A stretch of DNA of 64,000 nt from Kofleriaceae bacterium (GTDB lineage Bacteria; Myxococcota_A; Polyangia; Haliangiales; Haliangiaceae). The stretch's first letter is position 1, and every line of letters starts with the position of its first letter. The notes under the pieces were generated by a model. That model did not search any database. It had not been told where the DNA came from and saw only the letters and a program-made list of their open reading frames with translations. Both the position numbers and the translations under genes were made by a program. Location of the stretch: positions 95,790-159,789 of the forward strand of contig JAGPCO010000002.1 of the NCBI GenBank assembly GCA_018058095.1, written 5' to 3'. Shown here piece after piece: positions 46,861 to 58,153 of the stretch.

Positions 46861-47736
46861 GCCGGAGATCCCCCCGCCGCCGTCCGCGGCGCCGAGGTCG
46901 CCGCCAGCGGGCGGAGCGTCGGAGACGCCCCCGTCGGTGGCCGGGGTGGCGCCGAGGGAGCCGTCGGGGTTGGTGGTCAGGGTCGAGCCGTCGTCGAAGG
47001 TCTGGGTCCCGGGCGTGACACCTCCGTCGGTGGCCGGGGTGGCGCCGAGGGAGCCGTCGGGGTTGGTGGTCAGGGTCGAGCCGTCGTCGAAGGTCTGGGT
47101 CCCGGGCGTGACACCTCCGTCGGTGGCCGGGGTGGTGCTGAGGGAGCCGTCGGGGTTGGTGGTCAGGGTCGAGCCGTCGTCGAAGGTCTGGGTCCCGGCG
47201 CCTGCACCCGGGGCCTCTGGGGCGGCCTGCGGCGGCTGGAACCCCTCGGTCTCCATCAGCCCCTGGCCGTCGGGCACCTTGGGCATGCTCTGGATCGCCT
47301 GGTCCAGCGCGCTGGCGCCAAGACCCCAGCCCAGGTTGGACGCCAGGCCGGTCAACGCGGTGCCGATCGCCGCAGGTGCCAGCGCCAGCGAGCCGCCGAG
47401 GGCGATCGCCGCCGACAGCACCGGGGCCGCGTACGGGCTGGGCTCGGCCGACATCGGGTTGCGCATCCCATCGTCGGGGATGAAGCCCTCTGCTGCCATC
47501 AGGCTGGCCGGCACGTTGGGGTTGTTGGCGAGCGCGGCCTCATGCGCCGACTGCACCAGCTGGTTGGACGCTCCTCCCAGCACGGCGTTGACGGCGATCG
47601 ATCCCGCCGACAGCGTGCTCGTGAACACTCCCGCGGCGGTTCGCCCCAGCCCCTCGAGGAGGGTGGACGACTGGTCCGCCAGCTTGCCACCACTGACCTG
47701 ATTGAGTGCGTCTCCGTCCAGCTCGCTGATGCTCAT
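46447..47736 (-). CDS. Double-glycine-leader protein with tandem repeats and Gly-rich tail
   Basis: The 429-residue protein starts with SISELDGDALNQVSGG, which fits the double-glycine leader consensus (L at -12, L at -7, V at -4, Gly-Gly), so cleavage before Lys18 by a C39-peptidase ABC exporter is plausible. Residues 20-175 hold two hydrophobic Ala/Gly-rich segments, each ending in a similar PDDG/PDG-EGF motif (EGFIPDDG, EGFQPP). Residues 180-272 are three 31-residue repeats (GTQTFDDGSTLTTNPDGSLG), and residues 285-429 are GGGGDYGAG-type repeats. It might be a secreted bacteriocin-like or matrix protein. No transporter was seen nearby. Confidence 0.75.
   Translation of the reverse strand: MSISELDGDALNQVSGGKLADQSSTLLEGLGRTAAGVFTSTLSAGSIAVNAVLGGASNQLVQSAHEAALANNPNVPASLMAAEGFIPDDGMRNPMSAEPSPYAAPVLSAAIALGGSLALAPAAIGTALTGLASNLGWGLGASALDQAIQSMPKVPDGQGLMETEGFQPPQAAPEAPGAGAGTQTFDDGSTLTTNPDGSLSTTPATDGGVTPGTQTFDDGSTLTTNPDGSLGATPATDGGVTPGTQTFDDGSTLTTNPDGSLGATPATDGGVSDAPPAGGDLGAADGGGGISGGDYVAGGGGDVGAGGGGGDYGAGGGGGGGDYGAGGGGGDNGAGGGGGGDYGAGGGAGDNGAGGGGGDYGAGGGGGGGDYGAGGGGDYGAGSGGGGGDYGGGGDYGGGGGGDFGGGGGGDYGGGGGGDFGGGGGGGDF
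46931..47200. repeat. Three tandem 93-bp coding repeats
   Basis: Nearly identical units start at 46931, 47024 and 47117 (CCGTCGGTGGCCGGGGTGG), a 93-bp period of 31 codons. They encode the TFDDGSTLTTNPDGSL repeats of the double-glycine-leader protein. The near identity between copies suggests recent amplification or homogenisation. Confidence 0.92.
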
Positions 47737-48098
47737 CCCCTGTCGTCGAGCAAACCGTAGTCCATGCGATGGCGCTTACGAAAGGGTAGGTAACCTGCTG
47801 ACGAGTCGCGGGACCGGTTCTTGGGTTGCCGGTGGCCGGCGCCGGCCAGCCCCGGTGCTGCTACCCGCGGTCGGCGCGGGCCGAGGGGCCAGCGCGTGGG
47901 CGCGGGCGGCGCCCGTCGGCTTGGTCGCTCGCTCGCGGCCGGCTCGTCCGCCGACGTGCGTCCGCGCAGCGGTGGGCGGCACGGAAAGTGCCGAGGCCGC
48001 CCCTTGACGCAGGTTTGCCGGCTCCTTAGGTTGCCGCCAACACCAAAACGGCTCCCCCCTGTGCAGTCAGTGAGGGGCGCTCATCCGAGGAAAACGTC
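47737..48098. other. 362-bp divergent intergenic region
   Basis: This gap separates the double-glycine-leader gene (leftward) from dnaK (rightward). It contains a sigma-70-like promoter towards dnaK (48004-48032) and the GAGGA Shine-Dalgarno at 48087-48091. No CIRCE-type repeat was seen. The rest is GC-rich without a convincing gene. Confidence 0.7.
48004..48032 (+). promoter_or_regulatory. Candidate sigma-70 promoter of dnaK
   Basis: TTGACG (48004-48009) and TAGGTT (48027-48032) are separated by 17 bp and lie 66 bp upstream of the dnaK start. The -35 matches consensus at 5 of 6 positions. Confidence 0.55.
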
Positions 48099-50003
<1,905 letters not shown>

Positions 50004-50026
50004 CCGTCGGATCCAGGCGGATCGGA

Positions 50027-50058
50027 CGAGGCGCCCGGTCGGGCGCCTCGTGGCGTTT
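50027..50058 (+). terminator. Rho-independent terminator after dnaK
   Basis: CGAGGCGCCC (50027-50036) pairs perfectly with GGGCGCCTCG (50041-50050) around the loop GGTC, and is followed by TGGCGTTTT. It lies 24 bp after the dnaK stop. Confidence 0.8.
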
Positions 50059-50078
50059 TCGGCGCCGGCACGACTCGG

Positions 50079-50828
50079 CTAGCGACGCACGCTTGGGCAG
50101 CGGCGGGTCAACCGCGCCAGGCGAGCGTCGGTGGCGCGGTCCGCGGTGGGGTCGCCGGCCGCAGCGGCGCTCCCGGCGCCGGCTTGGGCTGCGGAGGACG
50201 GCGGCGCCACACCCGGATCCGCGTCCGGTCCCGCCAGGCTCGGGTCCGGCGTCGAGGTCGTCGGCGCCGGGGCGGGGACGGGGGCTCGCCGCACGGTGCG
50301 GAGCACCTGCTCGAAGACCCGCGCGTGCTGGCTGCGATCGCTGTGGGTGGTGGCGGACAGGACCAGGCTGAACACCCGCGGGTCGTCGGCGATCACCGCC
50401 TGCCGCAGGAAGCGGCGCCCGTCCTCGTAGTCGAACCAGACCGAGCCTAGGCCAGCCTTGGGGCCGCTCTGGATGGGGCCGACCTTGAACCCAGCCGCAG
50501 TCAGCTGCTCGGCCAGGACACAGGCGAACTGCTGCCCCAGGTTCGGGCTGCCGTCGCGGCAGGTCGCCGGCCAGCCGCAGTACGCCTGGTCGGTCAGCAC
50601 CTCGCTCGACAGCAGCATGACCCCAGGCGGCCGCGTCCGCCGGAGCCACAACACCACGCCGGGGTAGGTCGCCTGCTCGCTGGCGCGCCAGCCACGCGGG
50701 ACGGTCAGGCGGACTCCATCGCTGGCAGCGGTGAAGGTCTGCCCTTCGAGCGTCGCGTGCAGCGGATCGCTCAGCCCGGCCACGAGCAACGGGGCGGCCA
50801 TGGCGATCAGGAGCAAGCGACGGCGCAT
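50079..50828 (-). CDS. Secreted protein of unknown function
   Basis: From the ATG at 50828 (MRRRLLLIAMAAPLL) the protein is 249 residues with a signal peptide of about 28 residues. The mature domain (TFTAASDGVRLTVPRGWRASE ... GVVLWLRRTRPPGVMLLSSEVL) resembles a PsbP/MOG1-like alpha/beta fold, with three Cys in YCGWPATC and QFACVLAE. The last 75 residues are Pro/Ala/Thr-rich, with no recognisable domain. The family assignment is weak. It is convergent with dnaK. Confidence 0.65.
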   Translation of the reverse strand: MRRRLLLIAMAAPLLVAGLSDPLHATLEGQTFTAASDGVRLTVPRGWRASEQATYPGVVLWLRRTRPPGVMLLSSEVLTDQAYCGWPATCRDGSPNLGQQFACVLAEQLTAAGFKVGPIQSGPKAGLGSVWFDYEDGRRFLRQAVIADDPRVFSLVLSATTHSDRSQHARVFEQVLRTVRRAPVPAPAPTTSTPDPSLAGPDADPGVAPPSSAAQAGAGSAAAAGDPTADRATDARLARLTRRCPSVRR

Positions 50829-51249
50829 TCCGCTGCCGACACTACCACCACGTCGCGGCTGCCTCGCAGGCGCACCGGGCATGTGCTGATGCTGGCTCCG
50901 GATCACCGCCAATCCGGACCCGCAACGGACCAATCCGGATCGGTGTACGGGGCCGTTCTCCGTCGACGAATCGGTTGGAGCGTGGGTCGACCTCGGCCCC
51001 GAGATACTGAACAGAGTCACAGCGAAAAACTGGACTATTTCGCCGGAGGTATTGTTGACCGATTACATTCACACGAATACAGTGTCGATACTTCGACGAT
51101 GGTGTTCATCTACACCGCTCATCGAAGCTAGAGCCGGATCACAAGGGGAGCAGTGAGCGCGTCAGCTGAGCATCGGCCCGCGACGAGTGTGGACTCGTCG
51201 TCGGCATGTCCCGCGCGGCGCGCAAGCCGACGTTCGTCGGAGAGGGTTC
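50829..51249. other. 421-bp intergenic region with AT-rich promoter
   Basis: Between the divergent secreted-protein and MerR genes, the part from about 51000 to 51135 is markedly AT-richer than the window average. It holds a near-consensus promoter (51055-51083) and a short leader frame with AAGGGGAG (51143-51150). No other gene is convincing. Confidence 0.7.
51055..51083 (+). promoter_or_regulatory. Candidate sigma-70 promoter of the MerR/sigma-like operon
   Basis: TTGACC (51055-51060) and TACAGT (51078-51083) are separated by exactly 17 bp in an AT-rich stretch. The start point would be near 51090, giving a leader of about 160 bp before the MerR start. Confidence 0.6.
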
Positions 51250-51272
51250 GTGTTCGTCACCACTCGAGATAA
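51153..51272 (+). CDS. Possible 39-residue leader peptide ORF
   Basis: A GTG at 51153 is preceded by AAGGGGAG (51143-51150) and opens 39 codons ending in TAA at 51270, overlapping the MerR start region in a different frame. The peptide is Ser/Arg-rich (VSASAEHRPATSVDSSSA...). It lies between the promoter and the MerR gene, so it could be an upstream regulatory ORF or simply chance. Confidence 0.25.
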   Translation: MSASAEHRPATSVDSSSACPARRASRRSSERVRVRHHSR

Positions 51273-51999
51273 CCACCGCGACGGGAACGACGTGCTGATG
51301 TTCGCATCAGCCACGCGTCACCACGCGGACGACGTCATGGTCGGTGCGCCGAGCGTGGCGCGCCCGGCCCGGCGCTCGGGTGGTGGCCTGCGCGCGCTCG
51401 CCCACGGCGCCCGTCGCGACCAGCTCGACGACGGGCTGGCCTCGCCCCAGGCGAGCAGCCAGCTGCTGGACGACGCCGACCTGCGGGCGATCGAGGACAC
51501 CTACCCGGGCGGCATCACCGCGGTGCAGATCGTCGAGGTCTTCACCTCGCGCGGCATCAAGTTCTCCGAGGCCAGCTTCCGCAAGTACGTCCAGCTCGGC
51601 CTGTTGCCGCGCAGCCGCCGGGTCGGGCGCAAGGGTAAGCACCGCGGCTCGCTCGGGGTGTACCCGGCCAAGACGGTCCGCCGCATCAACGCGGTCAAGG
51701 CGCTCATGGCCGCCGGCCACACCATCGAGGAAATCTCGGGGGAGCTGCTGGTCTACACCGACCTGGCCGAGACCGTGCAGGAGGCGATCACCGAGCTGCT
51801 CGGCCGCCTCGCCGGTGACATCGCCGGCCCGCGCGGAGAGCGCGACCGGCGTCAGCTCGATCGGGAACTGGGCGAGGTGCGCGCGCAGGCGCAGCAGCTC
51901 GTCGACCGCCTCGCCGCGCTGGTCCGCCAGCTCGGCGCACCCAAGGCGGAACGGATTCGTCGCACCGGCGCAGCGGGAAGCGCCGAGGACTTGCTGTAG
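51250..51999 (+). CDS. MerR-like transcriptional regulator
   Basis: The start is ambiguous; GTG at 51250 with GGAGAGG 4 nt upstream gives 249 residues, and ATG at 51298 or GTG at 51187 are alternatives. The conserved part (about residues 85-175) is a MerR-type winged helix with [40 protein letters not shown] and [20 protein letters not shown] helical, possibly coiled-coil C-terminus follows. No effector-binding Cys set is visible. The sigma-like gene follows by 46 bp. Confidence 0.75.
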   Translation: MFVTTRDNHRDGNDVLMFASATRHHADDVMVGAPSVARPARRSGGGLRALAHGARRDQLDDGLASPQASSQLLDDADLRAIEDTYPGGITAVQIVEVFTSRGIKFSEASFRKYVQLGLLPRSRRVGRKGKHRGSLGVYPAKTVRRINAVKALMAAGHTIEEISGELLVYTDLAETVQEAITELLGRLAGDIAGPRGERDRRQLDRELGEVRAQAQQLVDRLAALVRQLGAPKAERIRRTGAAGSAEDLL

Positions 52000-52045
52000 G
52001 GCCTGCTCGGCCTCCCGCCAGCCGAGCGAACGCGAAGGAGTTGCA

Positions 52046-52771
<726 letters not shown>

Positions 52772-52778
52772 CCCTCGG

Positions 52779-52808
52779 CGAACCCGACGATCGACGACGC
52801 CGGGTTCG
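52779..52808. terminator. Hairpin between convergent genes
   Basis: CGAACCCG (52779-52786) and CGGGTTCG (52801-52808) form a perfect 8-bp stem with a 14-nt loop, just after the sigma-like gene's stop and before the convergent lipoprotein's stop. Confidence 0.45.
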
Positions 52809-52820
52809 GCTGCGGATGGC

Positions 52821-53288
52821 TCAGCGGCCGGGGCTACCGGCGTCCGGTCCGCCCGTCTCGGGCGGCGGCGACGGGGGCGCGGTCGGGGTGGCCTCGGTCG
52901 GCGTCGGCGTCGCCTCGACCGGGGCGGCGACCGGCGCCGGGGCGGCGGCCGGGGCGGGCTCGGCCTCGGCGGTCGGCAGCGGCGGCAGCGGGGCCGGCTG
53001 CTCGCCGGATTCGGCGGTGGAGATGGTGGTGATCAGGCCACCGAGGCCGGCCAGGAGCAGGCCGACGCCGATGATGCTGCCGGTGTTCGCACCCGACTTG
53101 CAGTCCTCGTCGAGGAACTTGCAGTCGGCGCCCGTCCCGGACGCCGCCAGCACGGCGATCCCGGCGACGGCGACACCAGCCTCGGCCGCCAGCGCGATGT
53201 GGCGATGCTTCTTGTTGTGAGGGAAGCAGCCGGCGCTGGTGCTGCTGAGGGTGGCGATGGCAAGGACGGCGGCGAGCGAGCGCTTCAT
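52821..53288 (-). CDS. Small lipoprotein with Pro/Ala-rich tail
   Basis: The 155-residue product has a lipoprotein signal (TSAGC, Cys about 21), two hydrophobic stretches ([15 protein letters not shown] and [15 protein letters not shown]) separated by a [11 protein letters not shown] loop, and a tail of about 60 residues rich in Pro, Ala and Thr. It looks like a small membrane-anchored surface protein of a type abundant in myxobacteria. No family was recognised. It is 253 bp downstream of purH. Confidence 0.65.
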   Translation of the reverse strand: MKRSLAAVLAIATLSSTSAGCFPHNKKHRHIALAAEAGVAVAGIAVLAASGTGADCKFLDEDCKSGANTGSIIGVGLLLAGLGGLITTISTAESGEQPAPLPPLPTAEAEPAPAAAPAPVAAPVEATPTPTEATPTAPPSPPPETGGPDAGSPGR

Positions 53289-53541
53289 GGCGACCTCTGG
53301 GGCGGTGGGAGTCTCAGATGGCGCGGGGCGTGACCGAACCGTATTCGAGGCGGCCTGGATCGGGAACCCGGATTCTCGATCTCGGGGCGTCGATCTCCGT
53401 CGACGCGCTGTTGCCGTCGTAACCAGCCTGACGAAACCGGGGTGGCTACTTCAGTCGCCACGCTGCGACACTCGGTGCGACCGTCCCGCGGCCCCGACCT
53501 CACGGTGCACGCCCATCGCCGCGCCGGGCTCGCGCCGCTGA

Positions 53542-55158
53542 TCAGTGCCGGAAGTGCCGCATGCCGGTCAGCAGCATGGCCAGGCCGTGCTCGTTGGCGG
53601 CGGCGATGACCTCCTCGTCGCGCACGGAGCCACCCGGCTGGATCACCGCCCGCGCGCCGGCGCCGGCCAGGACGTCGACGCCGTCGCGGAACGGGAAGAA
53701 GGCGTCGGACGCGACCACCGCGCCGCGCAGGGCCGCGCCGGCCTTGGCCTCGCAGATCTTGACCGAGTCGACCCGGCTCATCTGCCCGGCGCCGATGGCC
53801 ACCGTGACCTGGTCGCGCGCGAACACGATCGCGTTGGACTTGACGTGCTTGGCGACCCGCCAGGCGAACGCCAGGTCGCGCCGCTCGTCGTCGCTGGCCG
53901 CCCGCGTCGTCGCCTGCGTGGCCTCGGCCAGGTCGACCATGCCGGTGTCGACCGTCTGCACCAGCGCGCCGCCGGTGATCGTCCGCACCGCGTAGCCCAG
54001 CTCGCCCCGGCTCGGGCTCCAGTCGCCGCCGGCCGCGCACAGGCGCAGGTTCTTCTTCTCGGCCAGGAGCACGCGGGCCTCGGCGTGAAAGCTCGGCGCG
54101 ATGACACACTCGAGGAAGGTCTCGACCAGCAGCGCGGCGGTGGCGGCGTCGACCTCGCGGTTGAGCGCGACGATGCCGCCGAAGGCCGAGACCGGGTCGG
54201 CGGCGCGGGCCCGTCGGTATGCCTCGGCCAGGTCACCGTGCGACGCCACCCCGCACGGGTTGTTGTGCTTGACGACCACGGCGGTCGGGGCGGCGAACTC
54301 CAGGCACAGGCCGAGCGCCGCGTCGAGATCGAGGATGTTGTTGTAGCTGAGCTGCTTGCCGCCCAGGACCTCGGCGCTGGCCACCGTCGGCCGCGTGCTG
54401 CCGGCCTCGGCCAGCGGCGAGCGGGCGCGGCGGTAGAACGTGGCGCGCTGGTGCGGGTTCTCGCCGTAGCGCAGGTCGTACAGCCGCTGGTACTGGATGC
54501 TGAGCACGTCGGGCAGCGCCTGCCGGGTTGGCGCCGTCTCGGGCGTGTCGGCGGCCGCGGCCGGCACCGACGACAGGTAGGCGGCGATCGCCGCGTCGTA
54601 CGCCGCGGTGTGGGCGAACGCCTTGCGCGCCAGCTCGAGCCGACGCCCGGCGGTGAGCGCGCCGGCGCCGGCGCGCAGCTCGGCGATGATCGCCGGGTAG
54701 TCGTCGGGGTCGACCACGACGGCGACCCGCTCGTGGTTCTTGCCGGCCGAGCGCAGCATCGACGGTCCGCCGATGTCGATGTTCTCGATCGCCTCGGCCA
54801 GCGGCACCCCGGCGGCGCCGCCACCGGCGATGGTGGCCTCGAACGGGTACAGGTTGACCACCACCAGGTCGATCGGGCCGATGCCGTGCTCGGCCATCTG
54901 CCGCTGGTGGTCGGGCGTGGCCCGGCCGAGCAGGCCGCCATGGATCTTGGGGTGCAGCGTCTTGACCCGGCCGTCGAGGATCTCCGGCGAGCCGGTGTAG
55001 GCCGACACCTGGGTCACGGCCAGGCCGGCCGCGGTCAGCGCGCTGGCGGTGCCTCCGGTCGACAGGATCTCGACCTCGAGCGCGGCCAGGGCGCGGGCCA
55101 GCTCGAGCAGGCCCCGCTTGTCGGACACCGAGACCAGGGCTCGCCGGATGCGCGTCAT
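53542..55158 (-). CDS. purH: Bifunctional AICAR transformylase/IMP cyclohydrolase
   Basis: The 538-residue product (ATG at 55158) has the N-terminal MGS-like IMP cyclohydrolase domain, residues 1-135 ([47 protein letters not shown]). The AICAR transformylase domain follows ([32 protein letters not shown], ending [25 protein letters not shown]). It catalyses the last two steps of IMP synthesis. It is divergent from purD across a 164-bp gap. Confidence 0.97.
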   Translation of the reverse strand: MTRIRRALVSVSDKRGLLELARALAALEVEILSTGGTASALTAAGLAVTQVSAYTGSPEILDGRVKTLHPKIHGGLLGRATPDHQRQMAEHGIGPIDLVVVNLYPFEATIAGGGAAGVPLAEAIENIDIGGPSMLRSAGKNHERVAVVVDPDDYPAIIAELRAGAGALTAGRRLELARKAFAHTAAYDAAIAAYLSSVPAAAADTPETAPTRQALPDVLSIQYQRLYDLRYGENPHQRATFYRRARSPLAEAGSTRPTVASAEVLGGKQLSYNNILDLDAALGLCLEFAAPTAVVVKHNNPCGVASHGDLAEAYRRARAADPVSAFGGIVALNREVDAATAALLVETFLECVIAPSFHAEARVLLAEKKNLRLCAAGGDWSPSRGELGYAVRTITGGALVQTVDTGMVDLAEATQATTRAASDDERRDLAFAWRVAKHVKSNAIVFARDQVTVAIGAGQMSRVDSVKICEAKAGAALRGAVVASDAFFPFRDGVDVLAGAGARAVIQPGGSVRDEEVIAAANEHGLAMLLTGMRHFRH

Positions 55159-55322
55159 CGCCGTTCTCCTCGTCGTGGGTTGCGGGTCGTCGTGCGGCCC
55201 TGGTAGCAGCGCGGCGGCGGCGCGGTCAAGGCGGAGATCGTCCGCGCCTCCGGCCCGGTCGCCCCGCCGCCGGCGCCGCGCCACCCGGGCCGGCCGCCGG
55301 GTGATCGGGTACTGTCCCGGCC

Positions 55323-56585
55323 ATGAACATCCTCGTGGTGGGCAGCGGCGCGCGCGAGCACGCGCTGGTGTGGCGCCTGGGCAAGAGCGGGCATCGCGTC
55401 ATCGCCGCGCCCGGCAACCCGGGGATCGCCCAGCTGGCCGAGTGCGCGCCGGTCCGCGTCAGCGACCTCGACGGCCTGGCCGCGCTGGCGCGCGAACGCG
55501 CGGTCGACCTGGTCGTGTGTGGCCCGGAGGCGCCGCTGGTGGCTGGCCTGGCCGACCGCATCCGGGCCGAGGGAATCCCGATCTTCGGTCCGGGCGCGGC
55601 CGGCGCTCGGCTCGAGGGGTCCAAGGTCTTCGCCAAGCAGTTCTTCGCGCGCCATCACATCCCGACCGCGGACTTCGCGGTCGCCGCCACCGTGGCGGAG
55701 GCCGACGCCGCCATCACCCGCCTCGGCGGCGAGCTGGTGGTCAAGGCCGACGGCCTGGCCGCGGGCAAGGGCGTGGTGGTGTGCGCCAACCCGGCCGCCG
55801 CCAGCGCCGCCGCGCGGTCGATGCTCGACGGTCGCACCGTGGGCGACGCCGGCCAGCGCATCGTCATCGAGCGCGTCATCCGCGGGCGCGAGGTGTCGCT
55901 GCTGGCCATCACCGACGGCGAGCGGCTCGAGTTGCTGGCGCCGGCCGAGGATCACAAGGCCATCTTCGACGGCGACCGCGGCGCCAACACCGGTGGCATG
56001 GGCACGGTGTCGCCGGCGTGGGCGGCGCCGACGGTGATCGATCGCGCGCTGCGCGAGATCCTGGTCCCGACCCTGGTCGGCCTGGCCAGCGAGGGCATCG
56101 ACTATCGCGGCGTGCTGTACGCCGGGCTGATGGTCGACGATCAGGGCCGCCCGTGGCTGCTCGAGTACAACTGCCGCTTCGGGGATCCGGAGACCGAGCC
56201 GGTGCTGGCCCGCTTCGGCGGCGACCTGGGCGCGCTTCTGCTCGGCGCCGCGACCGGGCAGCTGCCGGTCGGCACCATCACCTGGGACAGCCGGACCGCG
56301 GTGTGCGTGATCGTGGCCGCCGCCGGCTACCCGGGAGAGCCGCGCGCGGGCGACCGGATCGGCGGGCTCGACCGCGTCCCACCCGGCGACGACGTGCTGG
56401 TGTTCCACGCCGGCACCGCGCGCCAGGGCGAGCACCTGGTCAGCGCTGGCGGCCGCGTCCTGGCGGTCACCGCCCTCGGCGCCGGCGTCGACGAGGCCCG
56501 GGCCAAGGCCTACCGGGTGGTCGAGGCCATCGATCTCCCGGGCAAGCAGTTCCGGCGCGACATCGGCCTGCGCGGCCGGGCCTGA
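55323..56585 (+). CDS. purD: Phosphoribosylamine-glycine ligase
   Basis: The 420-residue product shows the ATP-grasp enzyme motifs: [48 protein letters not shown] near residue 140, [21 protein letters not shown] and [18 protein letters not shown]. PurD ligates glycine to phosphoribosylamine in purine synthesis. Purine genes purH and purD share a 164-bp divergent control region (55159-55322), in which no recognisable operator was found. Confidence 0.97.
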   Translation: MNILVVGSGAREHALVWRLGKSGHRVIAAPGNPGIAQLAECAPVRVSDLDGLAALARERAVDLVVCGPEAPLVAGLADRIRAEGIPIFGPGAAGARLEGSKVFAKQFFARHHIPTADFAVAATVAEADAAITRLGGELVVKADGLAAGKGVVVCANPAAASAAARSMLDGRTVGDAGQRIVIERVIRGREVSLLAITDGERLELLAPAEDHKAIFDGDRGANTGGMGTVSPAWAAPTVIDRALREILVPTLVGLASEGIDYRGVLYAGLMVDDQGRPWLLEYNCRFGDPETEPVLARFGGDLGALLLGAATGQLPVGTITWDSRTAVCVIVAAAGYPGEPRAGDRIGGLDRVPPGDDVLVFHAGTARQGEHLVSAGGRVLAVTALGAGVDEARAKAYRVVEAIDLPGKQFRRDIGLRGRA

Positions 56586-56700
56586 CGCCGTCGCGCGTGG
56601 TTTGGCGCTGGTGTCGGCCGGGGGCCAGGCACGATCAGATCACGAAGGTGTAACCGCCGCCCCCGGTGACAGCGCGCGGGCGACGGGCGAGGCTCTGGTC

Positions 56701-58113
56701 ATGCAGCGTGTACGCTCGTCATGGATCGGCCTGGGCCTGGGCCTGGGCCTCGGCCTGACCCTGGGCCTGGTCACGGTCGCCAGCGCTCAGCCAGCACCAC
56801 CGGCACCACCCGCACCCGAGCCTCCATCGGCGCCGGCCCCCGACGCGGCCCTCGATCCCGCGCCCGCTCCTGCTCCAGCGCCCCATCCCGGGCCGGAGTC
56901 CGCGCCGGCGCCGGCCGCGGCCGAGCCCACGCCGGCGGCCCCCGACCCCTGGGGCGGGCCGCCGCCGGCGGGCGCGTCGAGCGATCGCGCCGAGCCGACC
57001 CTTCGCGCCTACTACGACAAGGGCGTGGTGCTGGCCACCGACGACGAGCAGTTCCAGCTCCGGCTGGCCCTGCGCACCCAGTTCCGGCTCGAGCTGATCC
57101 GCCCGACCGAGGACGGCGCCGAGCTGTCGGCCCGTCTGTCCATCCCGCGCGCGCGCCTGCAGCTCGAGGGGCACGTGCTGGGCAAGGCGCAGCGCTACAA
57201 GCTCGAGCTGGCGCTGGGCGACCGCGGCAGCTTCGGCTTCGTGCGCGACCTGTACGTCGAGCGGCGCGTCGCCGACGCGACCTGGGTGCGGGTCGGGCAG
57301 TGGAAGCGCCCGTTCAACCGGCAGGAGCTGGTGGCCGACTTCGGCAGCGAGTTCAACGAGCGCGCGATCACCGCCGAGTTCGTCGGCGGCGGGCGCGACC
57401 TCGGCCTGGCCGTCCACAACGACTACGAGAAGTCGCCGGCCGGGCTGGAGTGGGTGGTCGGCCTGTTCAACAGCTTCGCCGGCGGGGCCGATCGCCCGAG
57501 CGCGCCCATCACCTGCCGGGACGACGCCGCGGCCATGACCGTCACGTGCACCCAGCCGGCGCCGACGACCGTGCCGACCGACTTCGCGCCCGCGCTGGTG
57601 GCCCGGGTCGGCTTCAACCGGGGCGAGGTGAAGGGCTACACCGAGGCCGACCTCGAGGGCGGCCCGCTGCGCTGGGGCGTCGGCCTGAACTACAAGGTGG
57701 ATCTGGCCGATCTGAGCGCCGGCAACGAGGCCTCCGTCGCCGATAACCTGTCGCACGCCGTCGGCGCCGACGCCATGGTCAAGGCGCGTGGCCTCGGCGC
57801 CGAGGTCGGGTTGTTCCTGGTCAAGCGCAAGAGCGGCGACGCCCAGCTCGGGGCGATGGGGCAGGTCGGCGCCTTCCTGCGGCCCCGCCGCCTGCAGCTG
57901 GCCGGCCGGCTGGCGGTGGCGCCCCCGACCGGGACCGCCGGCGGCGAGCGCCGCCAGGTCGAGGCGCGGGCCGCGCTGAATCTGTATGCGCGCGGCCACA
58001 GCCTGAAGCTGGCGAGCGACGTCGGCGCGTTGTGGCTGACTGGACGCGACGGCGCCGGCGAGCGCGACGATCCCGAGCTGCAAGCGCGGTCGATGGTGCA
58101 GCTGACCTTCTGA
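56701..58113 (+). CDS. Phosphate-selective porin O/P-like outer-membrane protein
   Basis: From the ATG at 56701 the protein is 470 residues with a Gly/Leu-rich signal peptide ending ASAQ and a Pro/Ala-rich segment of about 70 residues. The barrel region begins with LRAYYDKGVVLATDDEQFQLRLALRTQFR and includes WVRVGQWKRPFNRQELVADFGSEFNERAI, which is characteristic of OprO/OprP porins. It ends in an aromatic residue (QLTF), as outer-membrane barrels do. A role in anion or phosphate uptake is inferred. Confidence 0.85.
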   Translation: MQRVRSSWIGLGLGLGLGLTLGLVTVASAQPAPPAPPAPEPPSAPAPDAALDPAPAPAPAPHPGPESAPAPAAAEPTPAAPDPWGGPPPAGASSDRAEPTLRAYYDKGVVLATDDEQFQLRLALRTQFRLELIRPTEDGAELSARLSIPRARLQLEGHVLGKAQRYKLELALGDRGSFGFVRDLYVERRVADATWVRVGQWKRPFNRQELVADFGSEFNERAITAEFVGGGRDLGLAVHNDYEKSPAGLEWVVGLFNSFAGGADRPSAPITCRDDAAAMTVTCTQPAPTTVPTDFAPALVARVGFNRGEVKGYTEADLEGGPLRWGVGLNYKVDLADLSAGNEASVADNLSHAVGADAMVKARGLGAEVGLFLVKRKSGDAQLGAMGQVGAFLRPRRLQLAGRLAVAPPTGTAGGERRQVEARAALNLYARGHSLKLASDVGALWLTGRDGAGERDDPELQARSMVQLTF

Positions 58114-58153
58114 CCCACACGCGGCGGCGCGGTCCGTTGCCAGGGTCGGCGCC

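Noticed and set aside
50757..51131. A 124-codon plus-strand frame in the gap before the MerR gene
   Set aside because: No Shine-Dalgarno, no recognisable domain, and it overlaps both the divergent gene's 5' end and the promoter region.
53285..54109. Minus-strand frame of 274 codons overlapping purH
   Set aside because: It is in a different frame within purH and is low-complexity Arg/Gly-rich.
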